NCBI GenBank assembly: GCA_014656015.1
Contig: BNBP01000002.1
Location: forward strand, 186,001 to 250,000
From: Streptomyces griseoaurantiacus
GTDB taxonomy: Bacteria; Actinomycetota; Actinomycetes; Streptomycetales; Streptomycetaceae
Direction: 5' to 3'
DNA length: 64,000 bases
Below, in pieces: positions 37,105-46,384 of the stretch. Each line of letters opens with the position of its first letter. Position 1 is the stretch's first letter. A program made the translations under genes and the position numbers. The notes beneath the pieces were generated by a model, which was not told the DNA's origin, did no database searches, and worked only from the letters and a program-made list of their open reading frames with translations.

Positions 37105-37806
37105 TCAGAAATCGAAGCCGAGCTGGCCCTCGATCTCCGGAACGCTTCCGTCCGCCCAGCTACGGGCCTTCTTGAGGTGCCGCCACTGGGGCAGCGCATC
37201 AAGATACGCCCACGACAACCGGTGGTAGGGGGTGGGCCCCCGGACCTCCAGTGCGGCCCGGTGCACGGGGGACGGATATCCCGCGTTGGCCGCGAAGGCG
37301 AAGTCTGCATGGTCGACACCCAGTTCGGCCATCATTTTGTCGCGCTGCACCTTGGCGAGCACCGAGGCCGCCGCGACGGCGACGCAGGACTGGTCGCCCT
37401 TGATCACCGTGCGCACCTTCCAGGGCGAGCCCAGGTAGTCGTGTTTGCCGTCGAGTATCACCGCGTCGGGCCGGACCGGCAGGGCCTCCAGCGCGCGCAC
37501 CGCCGCGAGGCGCAACGCGGCGGTCATGCCGCGCTCGTCGATCTCCTGCGGGGAGGCGTGGCCGAGGGCGTACGAGGTCACCCAGGTCCGCAGGGTCTCG
37601 GCGAGTTCCGTACGCCGTTTGACGGTCAGCAGCTTGGAGTCGGTGAGGCCCGGAGGCGGCCGGCGCAGTCCGGTGACGGCCGCGCAGACGGTGACGGGGC
37701 CGGCCCACGCGCCGCGCCCCACCTCGTCGACACCGGCAATGACCTTCGCTCCGGTCGTGGCGCGCAGGGAGCGCTCGACGGTGTGAGTGGGTGGTTCGTA
37801 CGGCAT
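37105..37806 (-). CDS. rnhB: Ribonuclease HII
   Basis: A 233-residue type 2 RNase H that removes ribonucleotides from RNA-DNA hybrids. Catalytic acids are visible: Asp27 and Glu28 in GVDEVGRG, Asp119 in ILDGKHD and Asp138 in IKGDQS. The Tyr-containing C-terminal block [13 protein letters not shown] recognises the RNA-DNA junction. Length is standard for actinobacteria. The ATG at 37806 ([10 protein letters not shown]) is accepted without a strong ribosome site. It heads a probable two-gene unit with the downstream hypothetical protein. Confidence 0.95.
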   Translation of the reverse strand: MPYEPPTHTVERSLRATTGAKVIAGVDEVGRGAWAGPVTVCAAVTGLRRPPPGLTDSKLLTVKRRTELAETLRTWVTSYALGHASPQEIDERGMTAALRLAAVRALEALPVRPDAVILDGKHDYLGSPWKVRTVIKGDQSCVAVAAASVLAKVQRDKMMAELGVDHADFAFAANAGYPSPVHRAALEVRGPTPYHRLSWAYLDALPQWRHLKKARSWADGSVPEIEGQLGFDF

Positions 37807-37910
37807 GGCGCCCTCAGCCTACGACGCCCGGGACTCCCCGCGACACCCCGGTCCGCTTCCGTCCCGGGGAGCGCCTCCGGACCGCGGCCCGGAGGCCGTG
37901 GCGGCACGTG

Positions 37911-38531
37911 TCAGGTGCCGTCCGGGCGCAGCAGCGGAAGCATCAGCCGGTCCACCAATTCCTTGATGTCCTGTTCACTCCATTCGCTGTCGCACATCTT
38001 GGTGCGGTACATCATCATGGCCGGGATCGTGTCGTAGACGTAGTCGTTCGCCGCACCCGCACGCACCTCACCTCGTTCGATACCACGGGTGATGATGTTC
38101 TGGAGCAGCTCGGCGGTCGGGACGAGGAACTTCTCGCAGATCAGGACGTGGAACTGTTCGACCTGCACGGTGTCGCATTCGTGAATCACCGAACGCAGGG
38201 CGACTCCGGAGCGCGAGAACATCGCCTCGCGTGCCCACAGGCACAGGGCGATCAGATCCTCGCGCACGCTTCCCAGGTCCGGCGCCTGCCGGAAATCGGG
38301 CAGTCCGGCCCGCAGCGCCTCGGCGACGAGTTCCTCCTTCGAGGACCAGCGGCGGTACACCGCCGCCTTGCCGGTCTGGGCGCCGGCGGCCACCCCCTCC
38401 ATCGTGAAGTCGCGCCAGCCGACGGTGCTGAGCTGATCCAGGGCCGCGTCGAGGATCGCGCGCTCGAGGACGGCTCCGCGTCGACGCGGTGCCGTGCGGG
38501 CGGGGGCCTCGGACCAGGAAGAAGCAGTCAT
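37911..38531 (-). CDS. TetR-family repressor
   Basis: A 206-residue TetR-type regulator. The HTH spans about residues 22-70 with FTMEGVAAGAQTGKAAVYRRW as the recognition region. The C-terminal domain resembles TetR_C_16-like efflux regulators. It is divergent from a DHA2-type MFS pump across 417 bp containing two perfect operator palindromes (38858-38879 and 38906-38925). It very probably represses the pump and itself and responds to the exported drug-like compound, which is unknown. Confidence 0.92.
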   Translation of the reverse strand: MTASSWSEAPARTAPRRRGAVLERAILDAALDQLSTVGWRDFTMEGVAAGAQTGKAAVYRRWSSKEELVAEALRAGLPDFRQAPDLGSVREDLIALCLWAREAMFSRSGVALRSVIHECDTVQVEQFHVLICEKFLVPTAELLQNIITRGIERGEVRAGAANDYVYDTIPAMMMYRTKMCDSEWSEQDIKELVDRLMLPLLRPDGT

Positions 38532-38857
38532 CGGGGATTCTCCGTTGAGCGGGTGGACGGGCGAGCGGGTGCCTGGTTCTCGACTGGGAGGGGCAGGCGG
38601 CGGGAGCCAGGGAGCGGGAACCCGTACGAGTCCTCGCGCGACATGTCAGGCAGGGGCACCGGAATACGCGTCCTTACCGGAGGACGGCACACCGCCGAGC
38701 CGCAGCCGCCTGAACCGCCGAAGCCACCGGGGCCACCGGGGCCGCCCGGGCCGTCGAGGCAGGAGAGGACGTCGGCTTCGGGGCGCGCGAGGGTCTGCGC
38801 GGGCGCGGCGGGCGCGTGCCGCGGGGCGCGGGGAGGGACGCCGTGCGCGATGAAGTT

Positions 38858-38879
38858 AAGTGAACGCTTGCGTTCACTT
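38858..38879. promoter_or_regulatory. TetR operator O1
   Basis: Perfect palindrome AAGTGAACGC-TT-GCGTTCACTT overlapping the predicted -35 (TTGCGT, 38868-38873) of the pump promoter. Confidence 0.85.
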
Positions 38880-38896
38880 CGTGGGATCACTACCGT
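38868..38896 (+). promoter_or_regulatory. Promoter of the MFS efflux gene
   Basis: TTGCGT (38868-38873), 17 bp, TACCGT (38891-38896) is a plausible HrdB-type promoter. Its -35 lies in operator O1 and its start site (about 38903) just before operator O2. Confidence 0.55.
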
Positions 38897-38905
38897 AGCC
38901 CCGAC

Positions 38906-38925
38906 AGTGAACGCGAGCGTTCACT
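38906..38925. promoter_or_regulatory. TetR operator O2
   Basis: Perfect palindrome AGTGAACGC-GA-GCGTTCACT with the same half-site as O1. The two centres are 47 bp apart. Confidence 0.85.
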
Positions 38926-38948
38926 AATACTTCCGTGGGGGATCCACC

Positions 38949-40514
38949 GTGACAGCCTCGCCAACCTCATCAGCCTCTCCATCGCTCCAGCAGCCCAAGC
39001 CGGGAGCCGCTCGTCGGCAGGGACATCCCAACATCGCACTCGCCGTCATCGCGGCCTGCCAACTCATGGTCGTACTCGATGCGACGATTGTGAACATCGC
39101 GCTCCCGCACATTCAAGACGCGCTCGAGTTCAGCACCACCGACCTGACATGGGTGGTCAGCGCGTACACCCTCACCTTCGGCGGTCTACTGCTCCTCGGC
39201 GGCCGGGCCGGTGACATCCTCGGCCGGCGCCGGGTCTTCATGACCGGCATCCTGCTGTTCACCGCCGCCTCGCTGCTGGGCGGACTCGCCCAGGAGCCCT
39301 GGCAGCTGCTGCTCGCCCGGGCCCTGCAGGGCGTGGGCGGCGCCATCGCCTCGCCCACGTCTCTCGCACTCATCACCACCACATTCCCGGAAGGACCCGA
39401 GCGGAACCGGGCATTCGGCGTCTTCGCCGCGGTCTCGGCGGGCGGTGGCGCGATCGGCCTGCTGGCCGGCGGCATGCTCACCGAGTGGCTCGACTGGCGC
39501 TGGGTGCTCTTCGTCAACGTGCCCATCGGTGTGCTGATCGCCGTCCTGACCCCGATGTACATCAACGAGTCCGAACGCCACCCGGGCCGCTTCGACATAG
39601 CCGGCGCGCTCACGTCGACGCTCGGCATGGCGGCGCTCGTGTACGGCTTCATCCGGGCCGCCGAGGAGGACTGGCAGGACAAGGTGGCCATCGGGTCCTT
39701 CGTCGCGGCCGTGGTCCTGCTGCTGGCGTTCGCCTTCATCGAGACGCGGGCCAAGGAACCGATCACTCCCCTGCGGATGTTCGCCGACCGCAACCGCTCC
39801 GGCACGTACGTGATCATGCTGAGCCTCGCCGCGGCGATGTTCGGAATGTTCTTCTACATCGTGCTCTTCGTGCAGAACGTGCTCGGGTACAGCCCGATCA
39901 GCGCGGGCCTGGCCTTCCTCCCGGTGACGGTCGCGATCGGGCTCGGCGCGGGGCTGTCGCAGCGGTTCCTGCCGACGTTCGGTCCGAAGCCGTTCATGGT
40001 CGTGGGCTCGACGCTGGCGGTTCTCGGGCTCGGCTGGCAGACGTTCATCAGCCCCGACAGCTCCTACGTGGGCGGCGTGCTGGGCCCGATGCTGGTGTTC
40101 GGCTTCGGCATGGGCCTCAACTTCGTGACGCTGACGCTCACCGCGGTGTCGGGTGTCGCGCAGCACGAGGCGGGTGCGGCCTCCGGCCTGCTCAACGCCA
40201 TGCAGCAGGTGGGCGGTTCACTCGGACTCGCCATCCTGACCACGGTGTTCGGCACCGCCAGCTCGAACGAGGCGGACAAGCAGGTGCCGAAGTTCCTGGC
40301 CGAGGGCTCGGCGGAACAGAAGGCGGAGTTCGCCAGGTCGCACCAGTTGCCGGCTCCCTGGAGCCACGAGGTGCTCGCGCACGGCATCTCCTCGGCGTTC
40401 ATCCCGGCGGCCGCGATGGCCGTGGTGGGTCTGGCGACCGCGGCACTCGTGATCCGGGTCCGCAAGAGCGACCTCGAGGCACTGGCCGGTACGGCGGGGC
40501 CGGGGATCGGCTGA
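38949..40514 (+). CDS. DHA2-family MFS efflux transporter (14 TMS)
   Basis: A 521-residue drug:proton antiporter of the EmrB/QacA (DHA2) type with 14 predicted helices. Landmarks are MVVLDATIVNIALPHIQ in TM1, the GRAGDILGRRRVF loop between TM2 and TM3, and LLARALQGVGGAIASP (motif C region upstream of TM5). The GTG at 38949 follows GGGGGATCC. Expression is likely induced when the divergent TetR repressor leaves the two palindromes in its promoter. The substrate is unknown. A perfect 17 bp stem terminator (40565-40609) follows. Confidence 0.93.
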   Translation: MTASPTSSASPSLQQPKPGAARRQGHPNIALAVIAACQLMVVLDATIVNIALPHIQDALEFSTTDLTWVVSAYTLTFGGLLLLGGRAGDILGRRRVFMTGILLFTAASLLGGLAQEPWQLLLARALQGVGGAIASPTSLALITTTFPEGPERNRAFGVFAAVSAGGGAIGLLAGGMLTEWLDWRWVLFVNVPIGVLIAVLTPMYINESERHPGRFDIAGALTSTLGMAALVYGFIRAAEEDWQDKVAIGSFVAAVVLLLAFAFIETRAKEPITPLRMFADRNRSGTYVIMLSLAAAMFGMFFYIVLFVQNVLGYSPISAGLAFLPVTVAIGLGAGLSQRFLPTFGPKPFMVVGSTLAVLGLGWQTFISPDSSYVGGVLGPMLVFGFGMGLNFVTLTLTAVSGVAQHEAGAASGLLNAMQQVGGSLGLAILTTVFGTASSNEADKQVPKFLAEGSAEQKAEFARSHQLPAPWSHEVLAHGISSAFIPAAAMAVVGLATAALVIRVRKSDLEALAGTAGPGIG

Positions 40515-40564
40515 CCGACGCACGACGGGGTGGGGCCGGCCCCCCTTCCCGGCCCCATCCGGCC

Positions 40565-40609
40565 CACGGCGGAGGCGCACGTCACCATGTGGCGTGCGCC
40601 TCCGCCGTG
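40565..40609. terminator. Strong bidirectional terminator
   Basis: Perfect 17 bp stem CACGGCGGAGGCGCACG with its complement and an 11-nt loop, after the efflux gene and before the convergent DUF4173 gene. Confidence 0.9.
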
Positions 40610-40650
40610 GCGCACGGACCGGTCACGGCGGCACCGGCGGTTGGCGGCCT

Positions 40651-40718
40651 CGGGACGGACACCTCGCCACGTACCCGGGACGGACACCTCGCCACGTACC
40701 CGGGACGGACACCTCGCC
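40651..40718. repeat. 25-bp tandem repeat, about 2.7 units
   Basis: Units of CGGGACGGACACCTCGCCAC plus GTACC repeat at 40651-40675 and 40676-40700 without mismatch, with a third, truncated unit to 40718. It lies in the convergent intergenic gap. Confidence 0.92.
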
Positions 40719-40736
40719 GCCGCGCCCCGCGGCGGG

Positions 40737-42404
40737 TCAGCCGTACAGCGCCTCCGAGCCCAGTTGCCCACAGGTGATGATGTCGGCGCGGGCCGACACC
40801 GGGCGCTCGGCGAGGAGGTCCCGGGCGCGGGAACGGCCCCGACTGGTCGCGTACCAGGGGGCGTCGGCCGTCTCCGCGAGATCCCGCGCCACGCGCCGCA
40901 GTGCGCAGGAGCGCATCGGCTCGGCCAGCCGGTCGAGCGCCGGTACGGCGTCGGCCGACAGCCCGTCCGCGTAGTCGAGATCGAACCTGCCGGTCTCCTC
41001 GTACCGTTGCACGTTCCGCTCGGCCACCAGCGCGTCGGGGGAGGCGAGCCCGAAGGCCAGCACGCCGGCGACCGCGCCGGCCGCCACGGCCCTCGGAAGC
41101 CACCGGGCGCCCCACACCCCGGCCGCCATGATCAGCACGATCACCAGGCCGAGCCACCACTCGACGGCGGTCACCGAGAGCCTCAGCCGCGTCAACCCGT
41201 ACGCCTCCACGTACATGTCCATGCGCCGCACCGCGGAGGCCACGACGACGAGCGCGAGGGCGCACAGGGTGCCCAGGACCCCGCGCACGAGCCGCCGGTC
41301 CCGCGCTCCCCCGCGCGGCGCCCAGCGCAGGGCGAGGACGATGACGACCAGGGTCAGCAGGGTCGCGAGGAGCAACTGCCAGAAGCCCTGGCGCGCGTAC
41401 TCGGCGTACGACTCGCCCGTCTCGCGCAGCACGGCGTCGTACCCGCCGAAGAGCACGGTGAGCTGCACGGCGTTGAAGGAGGCGAACAGAAGCACCAGCA
41501 CGACGAGCGGCAGGGCCCATTCGGCCCGGCCCCGTGCCCTGCCCCCGGGCACCCGGACCCGGTCCCAGCGCGGGGGCGCGGAGGCGGTGTGCGCCGCGGC
41601 GAGCGCCCCGACGAGGCCGAGGGCGAGCATCAGCACGTGCCAGAAGCCGCCGGTGAACGAGGCCTCTGGCATCAGGTCGCCGAGGAGGCCGGCGAAGGCT
41701 GCGTCCGCACCGGCGAAGAGTGCGCCGAAGACGATGAGCAGGACGACCGTCACGACGAGGGCGCGCAGCACGGGGGCGATGCGTCCCCGTGCGCCCTCCG
41801 AGCGGGCGCGCACGCCCTGCCAGCCCCAGCGCGGGCCCGTGACGAGCGACTGGAACACGCCGATCGGGCCCAGCAGCACGGCCGGCCAGCGCCGGCCGCC
41901 GTGCAGGGCGAGCGAGCCGGCGGCGAGCGCGGTGAGGACGGCCAGGGAGGAGGGCCAGTCCGCGTCGCGCAGGGCCGGAATCGCCAGCAGGGCGAGCCCG
42001 CCGACGGCCCAGACCAGGCTCCAGGCGTGCGTACGGCGTCCCGCGGCGCGGCCGGCGGCGTAGGCGGCGTACGCGGCGGGGAGGGCGACGAGGAGGAGGT
42101 TGACGCCCACCCCGTCCGTCAGGAGGAGGGTGGCCAGGACGCCCGTGACCAGCACACCCCAGAGGGCGGGGACGGGTATGGGGACGGCGGGCCCGGGAGC
42201 CCGTGCGGGGGTCAGCCAGTCCCCCGCTTCCAGGTCCCCGGGGCCCCGCTTGTCCTCCGGGACGCGCACATCGGCATCGGGATCGGCGTCCGTGGCCACG
42301 GCCGTCCCGGTCGCCTCGACGTTCCCGTCCGGGTCCCCCGGAGCCGGATGCGTGTCCGAGGGCCGCTCACCGGGCTCGGGGGGCGTCGTCGGTCTGTCGG
42401 TCAC
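40737..42404 (-). CDS. DUF4173/DUF4153-like membrane protein
   Basis: A 555-residue polytopic protein. Residues 1-75 are a soluble acidic/Pro-rich leader. About 10-12 helices follow, with conserved DUF4173-style blocks [20 protein letters not shown], a FASFNAVQLTVLFGG helix, YAEYARQGFWQLLLATLLT and RMDMYVEAYGLTRLRL. The C-terminal tail is soluble. Function is unknown; a loose link with signalling or cell-envelope roles has been suggested for the wider family. The GTG at 42404 follows GGGAGGACC. The gene is divergent from the VOC protein gene. Confidence 0.85.
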   Translation of the reverse strand: MTDRPTTPPEPGERPSDTHPAPGDPDGNVEATGTAVATDADPDADVRVPEDKRGPGDLEAGDWLTPARAPGPAVPIPVPALWGVLVTGVLATLLLTDGVGVNLLLVALPAAYAAYAAGRAAGRRTHAWSLVWAVGGLALLAIPALRDADWPSSLAVLTALAAGSLALHGGRRWPAVLLGPIGVFQSLVTGPRWGWQGVRARSEGARGRIAPVLRALVVTVVLLIVFGALFAGADAAFAGLLGDLMPEASFTGGFWHVLMLALGLVGALAAAHTASAPPRWDRVRVPGGRARGRAEWALPLVVLVLLFASFNAVQLTVLFGGYDAVLRETGESYAEYARQGFWQLLLATLLTLVVIVLALRWAPRGGARDRRLVRGVLGTLCALALVVVASAVRRMDMYVEAYGLTRLRLSVTAVEWWLGLVIVLIMAAGVWGARWLPRAVAAGAVAGVLAFGLASPDALVAERNVQRYEETGRFDLDYADGLSADAVPALDRLAEPMRSCALRRVARDLAETADAPWYATSRGRSRARDLLAERPVSARADIITCGQLGSEALYG

Positions 42405-42612
42405 GGAGGTCCTCCCTGCCGGACCGCGGACGGGCCGACTGGCATGATCGTTTTGACGGGTGCCGGTCAGACTAGGCAGGTGGGGTCGCCTCCGCGCTGC
42501 GGCCCGGGAGAGTCTGTGGCAAGCCTGTGACAAAGGTGAAGGACGAGGACGGACGTGCTGTAGTACCCCTGGGAGCCACAGAGCAGGTCCGTGTCCGCGA
42601 GGGGAGTCACCG

Positions 42613-42960
42613 ATGGCCGTTCGCCGTGTCGTACCCACCATCCGGTCGGAGGCCGTGCGGGAGAGCCGGGATTTCTACGGCCTGCTGGGCCTGGAGGAGG
42701 TCATGAACCACGGCTGGATCATGACGCTCGCCTCCCCGTCCAGTCCGGCGGCGCAGCTCAGCGTCATGACCGAGGACAGGACCGCCCCCGTCGCCCCCGA
42801 CATGAGCATCGAGGTGGACGACGTCGACGCGGCGTACGCCGTCATGCGGGAGAGCGGCGCGGAGATCGTCCATCCCCTGCGGGACGAGGAGTGGGGCGTG
42901 CGGCGGTTCTTCGTACGCGATCCCGGTGGACGGGTGGTCAACGTCCTGGGCCACCGCTGA
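42613..42960 (+). CDS. VOC-family protein (glyoxalase/bleomycin-resistance-like)
   Basis: A 115-residue single-unit VOC protein with paired beta-alpha-beta-beta-beta modules. IRSEAVRESRDFYGLLGLEEV opens the first, and RRFFVRDPGGRVVNVLGH closes the second. The usual metal residues (His, Glu) are not clearly conserved in the first module, so it may bind ligand without catalysis. The ATG at 42613 has GAGGGGAG upstream. It is monocistronic. Function cannot be stated. Confidence 0.85.
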   Translation: MAVRRVVPTIRSEAVRESRDFYGLLGLEEVMNHGWIMTLASPSSPAAQLSVMTEDRTAPVAPDMSIEVDDVDAAYAVMRESGAEIVHPLRDEEWGVRRFFVRDPGGRVVNVLGHR

Positions 42961-43178
42961 CGGCCCCTCTCCCGAGCCCCGCCCACCTGCGCCGGGGCGG
43001 ACGGCCCCTCGCCGCCGCGACCCGACGCGCACACGGGGATGTGCCCTCGTTCGAAGTGGACAGCTCGCTGAGGTTCCTCATCCGGCATGTGAGCGGACAC
43101 CGCACCACAGTGCCGTGCACGCCGCCGACGAACGCCTGCGCGAGGCCGTCGACAGGGCAGACATTGCCCGATGCGGCA

Positions 43179-44108
43179 CTAGCGAGGCAGCGGCGCCCAG
43201 GCCGGAAGGGGTTCCGTGCGGTCCAGCCAGGCGGTGGGCGGGGCTCCCCGGGTGCCCGAGGCGACGATGCCGCCGACGATCGCACAGGTCGTGTCGACGT
43301 CGCCGCCCACCTGCGCGGTGGTCCAGAAGGCCGCTTCGTAGTCACCCAGGGCGCGCGCCGCCGACCACAGCGCGAAGGGCACCGTGTCGTGCGCCGTCGT
43401 ACGCCGCCCGCAGCCCAGGACCGCGGCGACCGTGCCCGCGTCGGCGTAGTCGAGCATGTCGCGCGCCCGGCGCAGTCCGGCGCCGACCGCGCTGCGGGCC
43501 GGGACCAGCGCGATCACACCGTCGAGCAGCGCGCCCGCCTCCGGCGACCCCTCGGGCGCGGCGGCCAGCGACGCGGCGGCGGCGACGGCCATCGCGCCGA
43601 CCACGGCCTCCCGGTGCTGATGGGTGGGGTAGGCGGAGATCTCGGCCTGGTGGGTGGCCTGCTCGGGGTCGTCGGCGTACCAGGCACCCAGCGGCGCGAT
43701 CCGCATGGCGGCCCCGTTGCCCCAGGAGCCCTGGCCGTTGAACAGCGCGGCGGCCAGTTCGCGCCAGTCGCCGCCCTCCCTGACCAGGCGCAGCAGCCGG
43801 TTGACGGCGGGTCCGTAGCCGCGGTCGAAGTCGTGGTGGACGGCGAAGGAGCGGGCCAGCTCGTCCTGGTCGATGCGGCGGTGCGCGGCGAGCACGGCCA
43901 CCACCGAGCACGCCATCTCGGTGTCGTCGGTCCACTGCCAGGGCCCCTCCGGCAGTGCGCGGCGCCTGAGCAGCGGAAGGGTGCCCGGCACGAAGAACTG
44001 CGAACCGAGCGCGTCCCCCACCGCCAGCCCGCGCAGACTGGCCAGCGCGCGCTCCAGGCGCCCGCGGGAGGAGTGATCGGAGGAGTGAGGGGAGGGATCA
44101 GCGGTCAT
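43179..44108 (-). CDS. ADP-ribosylglycohydrolase family protein
   Basis: A 309-residue DraG/ARH-fold protein. The metal-binding motifs are visible: GDALGS near residue 31, TDDTEM (about 60-65) and GGDVDTTCAIVGGI near the C-terminus. These two acidic clusters form the di-magnesium or manganese site that removes ADP-ribose from proteins or nucleic acid. The substrate is not identifiable, and no ADP-ribosyltransferase is nearby. The first 15 residues are Ser/His-rich and may be an overlong N-terminus. Confidence 0.9.
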   Translation of the reverse strand: MTADPSPHSSDHSSRGRLERALASLRGLAVGDALGSQFFVPGTLPLLRRRALPEGPWQWTDDTEMACSVVAVLAAHRRIDQDELARSFAVHHDFDRGYGPAVNRLLRLVREGGDWRELAAALFNGQGSWGNGAAMRIAPLGAWYADDPEQATHQAEISAYPTHQHREAVVGAMAVAAAASLAAAPEGSPEAGALLDGVIALVPARSAVGAGLRRARDMLDYADAGTVAAVLGCGRRTTAHDTVPFALWSAARALGDYEAAFWTTAQVGGDVDTTCAIVGGIVASGTRGAPPTAWLDRTEPLPAWAPLPR

Positions 44109-44181
44109 CGCCCCGCCACTCTAACCGGAACCACCGCACGACTCCGGGTCCCGCCGGGCCGCGCCCGGCACGCGAGGATCC

Positions 44182-44814
44182 CTACTTCCACCGGTCGAAC
44201 GGCCGGTCCAGCGTGTACTTGCCGTTCTCGCCCAGCACCAGCATCCGGGTCTCGCCGTTGCCCGGGTTCGCCAGGGACTCGAACTCGGTGACCGTCCAGT
44301 GGAACCAGCGCATGCAGAAGAGCCGCATGGCCAGGCCGTGGGTGACGATGAGGACGTTGGGCGGGTGGTCGGGGGCCTCGAAGCTGCGGAACAGGCTCTC
44401 CAGGAAGCCGCCCACGCGGTCGTACACGTCGGCGCCGGACTCGCCCTGCGCGAAGCGGTAGAAGAAGTGACCGTAGGCGTCCCGGTACGCCTTCTGCAGC
44501 CGGACGTCCTCGCGGTCCTGCCAATTGCCCCAGTCCTGCTCCCGCAGCCGGGGCTCCTCGCGGACCCGGACTAGGGCGGGGTCGAGTCGGAACTCCTGGA
44601 GGGTCTCGTGCGTGCGCCGGTACGGGGAGACGTAGACGCTCACGCGCTCCCCACCGAAGAGTTCCCGCAGGTGGCGGCCCGTCTCCTCCGCCTGGCGCCG
44701 GCCCTTCTCGGTGAGCGCCAGCGCGTGGTCGGGCTCGCGTTCGTACACGGTGTCGTCGGCGTTGCCCATCGACTCCCCGTGGCGGACAAGGACGATGCGC
44801 CGTGGTCGTGCCAT
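44182..44814 (-). CDS. Histidine phosphatase family protein
   Basis: A 210-residue phosphoglycerate-mutase-like protein. The nucleophile is His12 in LVRHGES. YVSPYRRTHETL supplies the Arg of the active site, and the second catalytic His lies in IVTHGLAMRLF. Substrates in this family range from sugar phosphates to nucleotides and proteins. It lies 73 bp upstream of the ADP-ribosylglycohydrolase gene on the same strand, so the two may be cotranscribed, but a functional link is only positional. Confidence 0.92.
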   Translation of the reverse strand: MARPRRIVLVRHGESMGNADDTVYEREPDHALALTEKGRRQAEETGRHLRELFGGERVSVYVSPYRRTHETLQEFRLDPALVRVREEPRLREQDWGNWQDREDVRLQKAYRDAYGHFFYRFAQGESGADVYDRVGGFLESLFRSFEAPDHPPNVLIVTHGLAMRLFCMRWFHWTVTEFESLANPGNGETRMLVLGENGKYTLDRPFDRWK

Positions 44815-44963
44815 GTCTCGACCCTAGAGCGAGCGAGGCCCACTCGAACACCGGACCGGGGGTCCGTACGGCACAGATCACACCGGGTGTCACCCCGTGT
44901 GCACGCCGTACCCCTCGCACGCGCACGCTCGGTGAACGGCGCTCCACCCTCCGCGCGGCGCGC

Positions 44964-45569
44964 TCACACCGTCCAGCCCGGTTCCAGGTCGACGAGGTCG
45001 CCGGTCAGGGAGGCGACGTCCGCCTCGATCTGGGTGCGCAGCGCCAGCCGTTCCACCCGCTCGGCGCGGTACTTCCCGTGCTCCGCGGCCGACTGCCACA
45101 TGGAGAGGATCAGGAACTCGGGGCCCGGCGCCTCGCCGAACAGCCCGCGGATCATCCCCGGTGAGCCGGCCATCGCCGGGTTCCAGACCTTCTCCTGCAT
45201 GAGTGCGAAGTGCTCGGCCCGTTCCTCGTGGACGCGGCAGTGGGCGACCCGGACCAGATCGGCGTCGGTGAAGCGGGGCTCGAAGCCGGTCTTCACGTCG
45301 AAGCGGTAGTCGAACAGCTTGACCTGCTGGTCCTTGAACGTGCCGGACTGCGTGGCGGCCAGCCGGTCGTGCGAGCGGGCCATGAAGGAGTCGTAGAAGG
45401 TGCGGCTCTCCCAGAAGGTGAAGACGTGCGCGACGCCGGGGCGGGCGCGGCTGAAGCCCCCGCCCTGTCCCCTGAAGCCCGGCTCCCCCGGCAGCCCCGC
45501 CCACTTCCGCTGCCCCCGTTCGAAACCGCGGCGGTCCACCACGGTGCAGCGAATCCACTTGACCAGCAC
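44964..45569 (-). CDS. YdbC-like DUF4937 protein (dimeric alpha/beta barrel)
   Basis: A 201-residue protein of the YdbC/DUF4937 type. It has an N-terminal antibiotic-monooxygenase-like ferredoxin fold (MLVKWIRCTVVDRRGFERG, AHVFTFWESRTFYDSFMARSHD) and a second, similar module from HCRVHEERAEHFALMQEKVW to FLILSMWQSAAEHGKY. Function is unknown, though such folds oxidise or degrade small molecules or bind haem. The start is a GTG at 45569. The gene is divergent from the TerD-family gene. Confidence 0.8.
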   Translation of the reverse strand: MLVKWIRCTVVDRRGFERGQRKWAGLPGEPGFRGQGGGFSRARPGVAHVFTFWESRTFYDSFMARSHDRLAATQSGTFKDQQVKLFDYRFDVKTGFEPRFTDADLVRVAHCRVHEERAEHFALMQEKVWNPAMAGSPGMIRGLFGEAPGPEFLILSMWQSAAEHGKYRAERVERLALRTQIEADVASLTGDLVDLEPGWTV

Positions 45570-45728
45570 GGCGCCATCGTAAGGCCACCGGAGCGGCGCC
45601 GGTCACGCTCGTCGGGAGCGCGAGGGCGCACGGCCGCCCCCGGTCCTGCCACGACCGTGGCAGGATGGGCAAACGGCCCTTGCGGCTTGGCTGTTGGGAG
45701 CTCGGGACTCGGGGAAGGGGCACACACG

Positions 45729-46262
45729 GTGAGCGGCATCAGCAAAGGGATCGACAAGGCCGAGGTCTCGGTCAAATGGGACCCCTCGCCCGCCGGCGAG
45801 GACCCCACCGACCTCGACATCGTGGCCGGTACCTATACGAGTGACGATCCGTACGGCGCCCCGGTCTACGTCGTGCACTTCGACAGCCGCTCCCCCGACG
45901 GGACCATCAACCTCAACCGGGACAGCCACGACGGCAAGGGCTTCGGCTGGGACGAGGTCATGACCCTGGAGCTCGAACGCCTCGACGCGCGGTACGTGCG
46001 CGTGGTGGTCGGCGTGGTCGTCCAGCAGCGGTACGGCCACCACACGTTCGGCCGTGTCCTGCGTCCCGCGCTGCGCGTCCGCGAGGGCTACACCGTCCTC
46101 GCCGAGGACGACTTCGCCGGCGTGCCGGACGCGACGGCGGCCACGATCGCGGAGTTCGTACGCGACGACGACGGCGAGTGGCGGTTCCGCGCCGGCCTCA
46201 CCGGCTTCGATGACGACGACCTGGCGACCTTCCCCCGCGTCATGGGCCGCGCCCGCGCCTGA
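45729..46262 (+). CDS. TerD-family protein
   Basis: A 177-residue TerD-like calcium-binding protein of the tellurite-resistance/stress family. The first half is a beta-sandwich with SVKWDPSPAGEDPTDLDIVAG and the acidic NLNRDSHDGKGFGWDEV metal-binding loop; the second half has LDARYVRVVVGVVVQQ and FVRDDDGEWRFRAGL. The GTG at 45729 has GGAAGGGG 8 nt upstream, and the frame upstream to 45210 is a shadow. No ter cluster surrounds it, so it is a stand-alone member. Function is unknown. Confidence 0.85.
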   Translation: MSGISKGIDKAEVSVKWDPSPAGEDPTDLDIVAGTYTSDDPYGAPVYVVHFDSRSPDGTINLNRDSHDGKGFGWDEVMTLELERLDARYVRVVVGVVVQQRYGHHTFGRVLRPALRVREGYTVLAEDDFAGVPDATAATIAEFVRDDDGEWRFRAGLTGFDDDDLATFPRVMGRARA

Positions 46263-46316
46263 CCGGCGGGCGCGGCCCCGTCCGGCGCCGGGGCGATCCG
46301 GGCCCCGCGCACGCCG

Positions 46317-46350
46317 GAGGCGGGGACCCGGATGTCCGGATCCCCGCCTC
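46317..46350. terminator. Bidirectional terminator
   Basis: Inverted repeat GAGGCGGGGACCCGGA with TCCGGATCCCCGCCTC, one mismatch, between the convergent TerD and nrdJ genes. Confidence 0.75.
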
Positions 46351-46384
46351 TGCCAGGCGCGTTCAGCGCCCGGTGGCGTACGGG

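Larger units (their letters stand above)
38532..38948. promoter_or_regulatory. Divergent control region, TetR/MFS pair
   Basis: A 417 bp region. Its half near the pump holds the promoter and both operators; the rest is GC-rich without recognisable elements. No gene is present. Confidence 0.6.
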
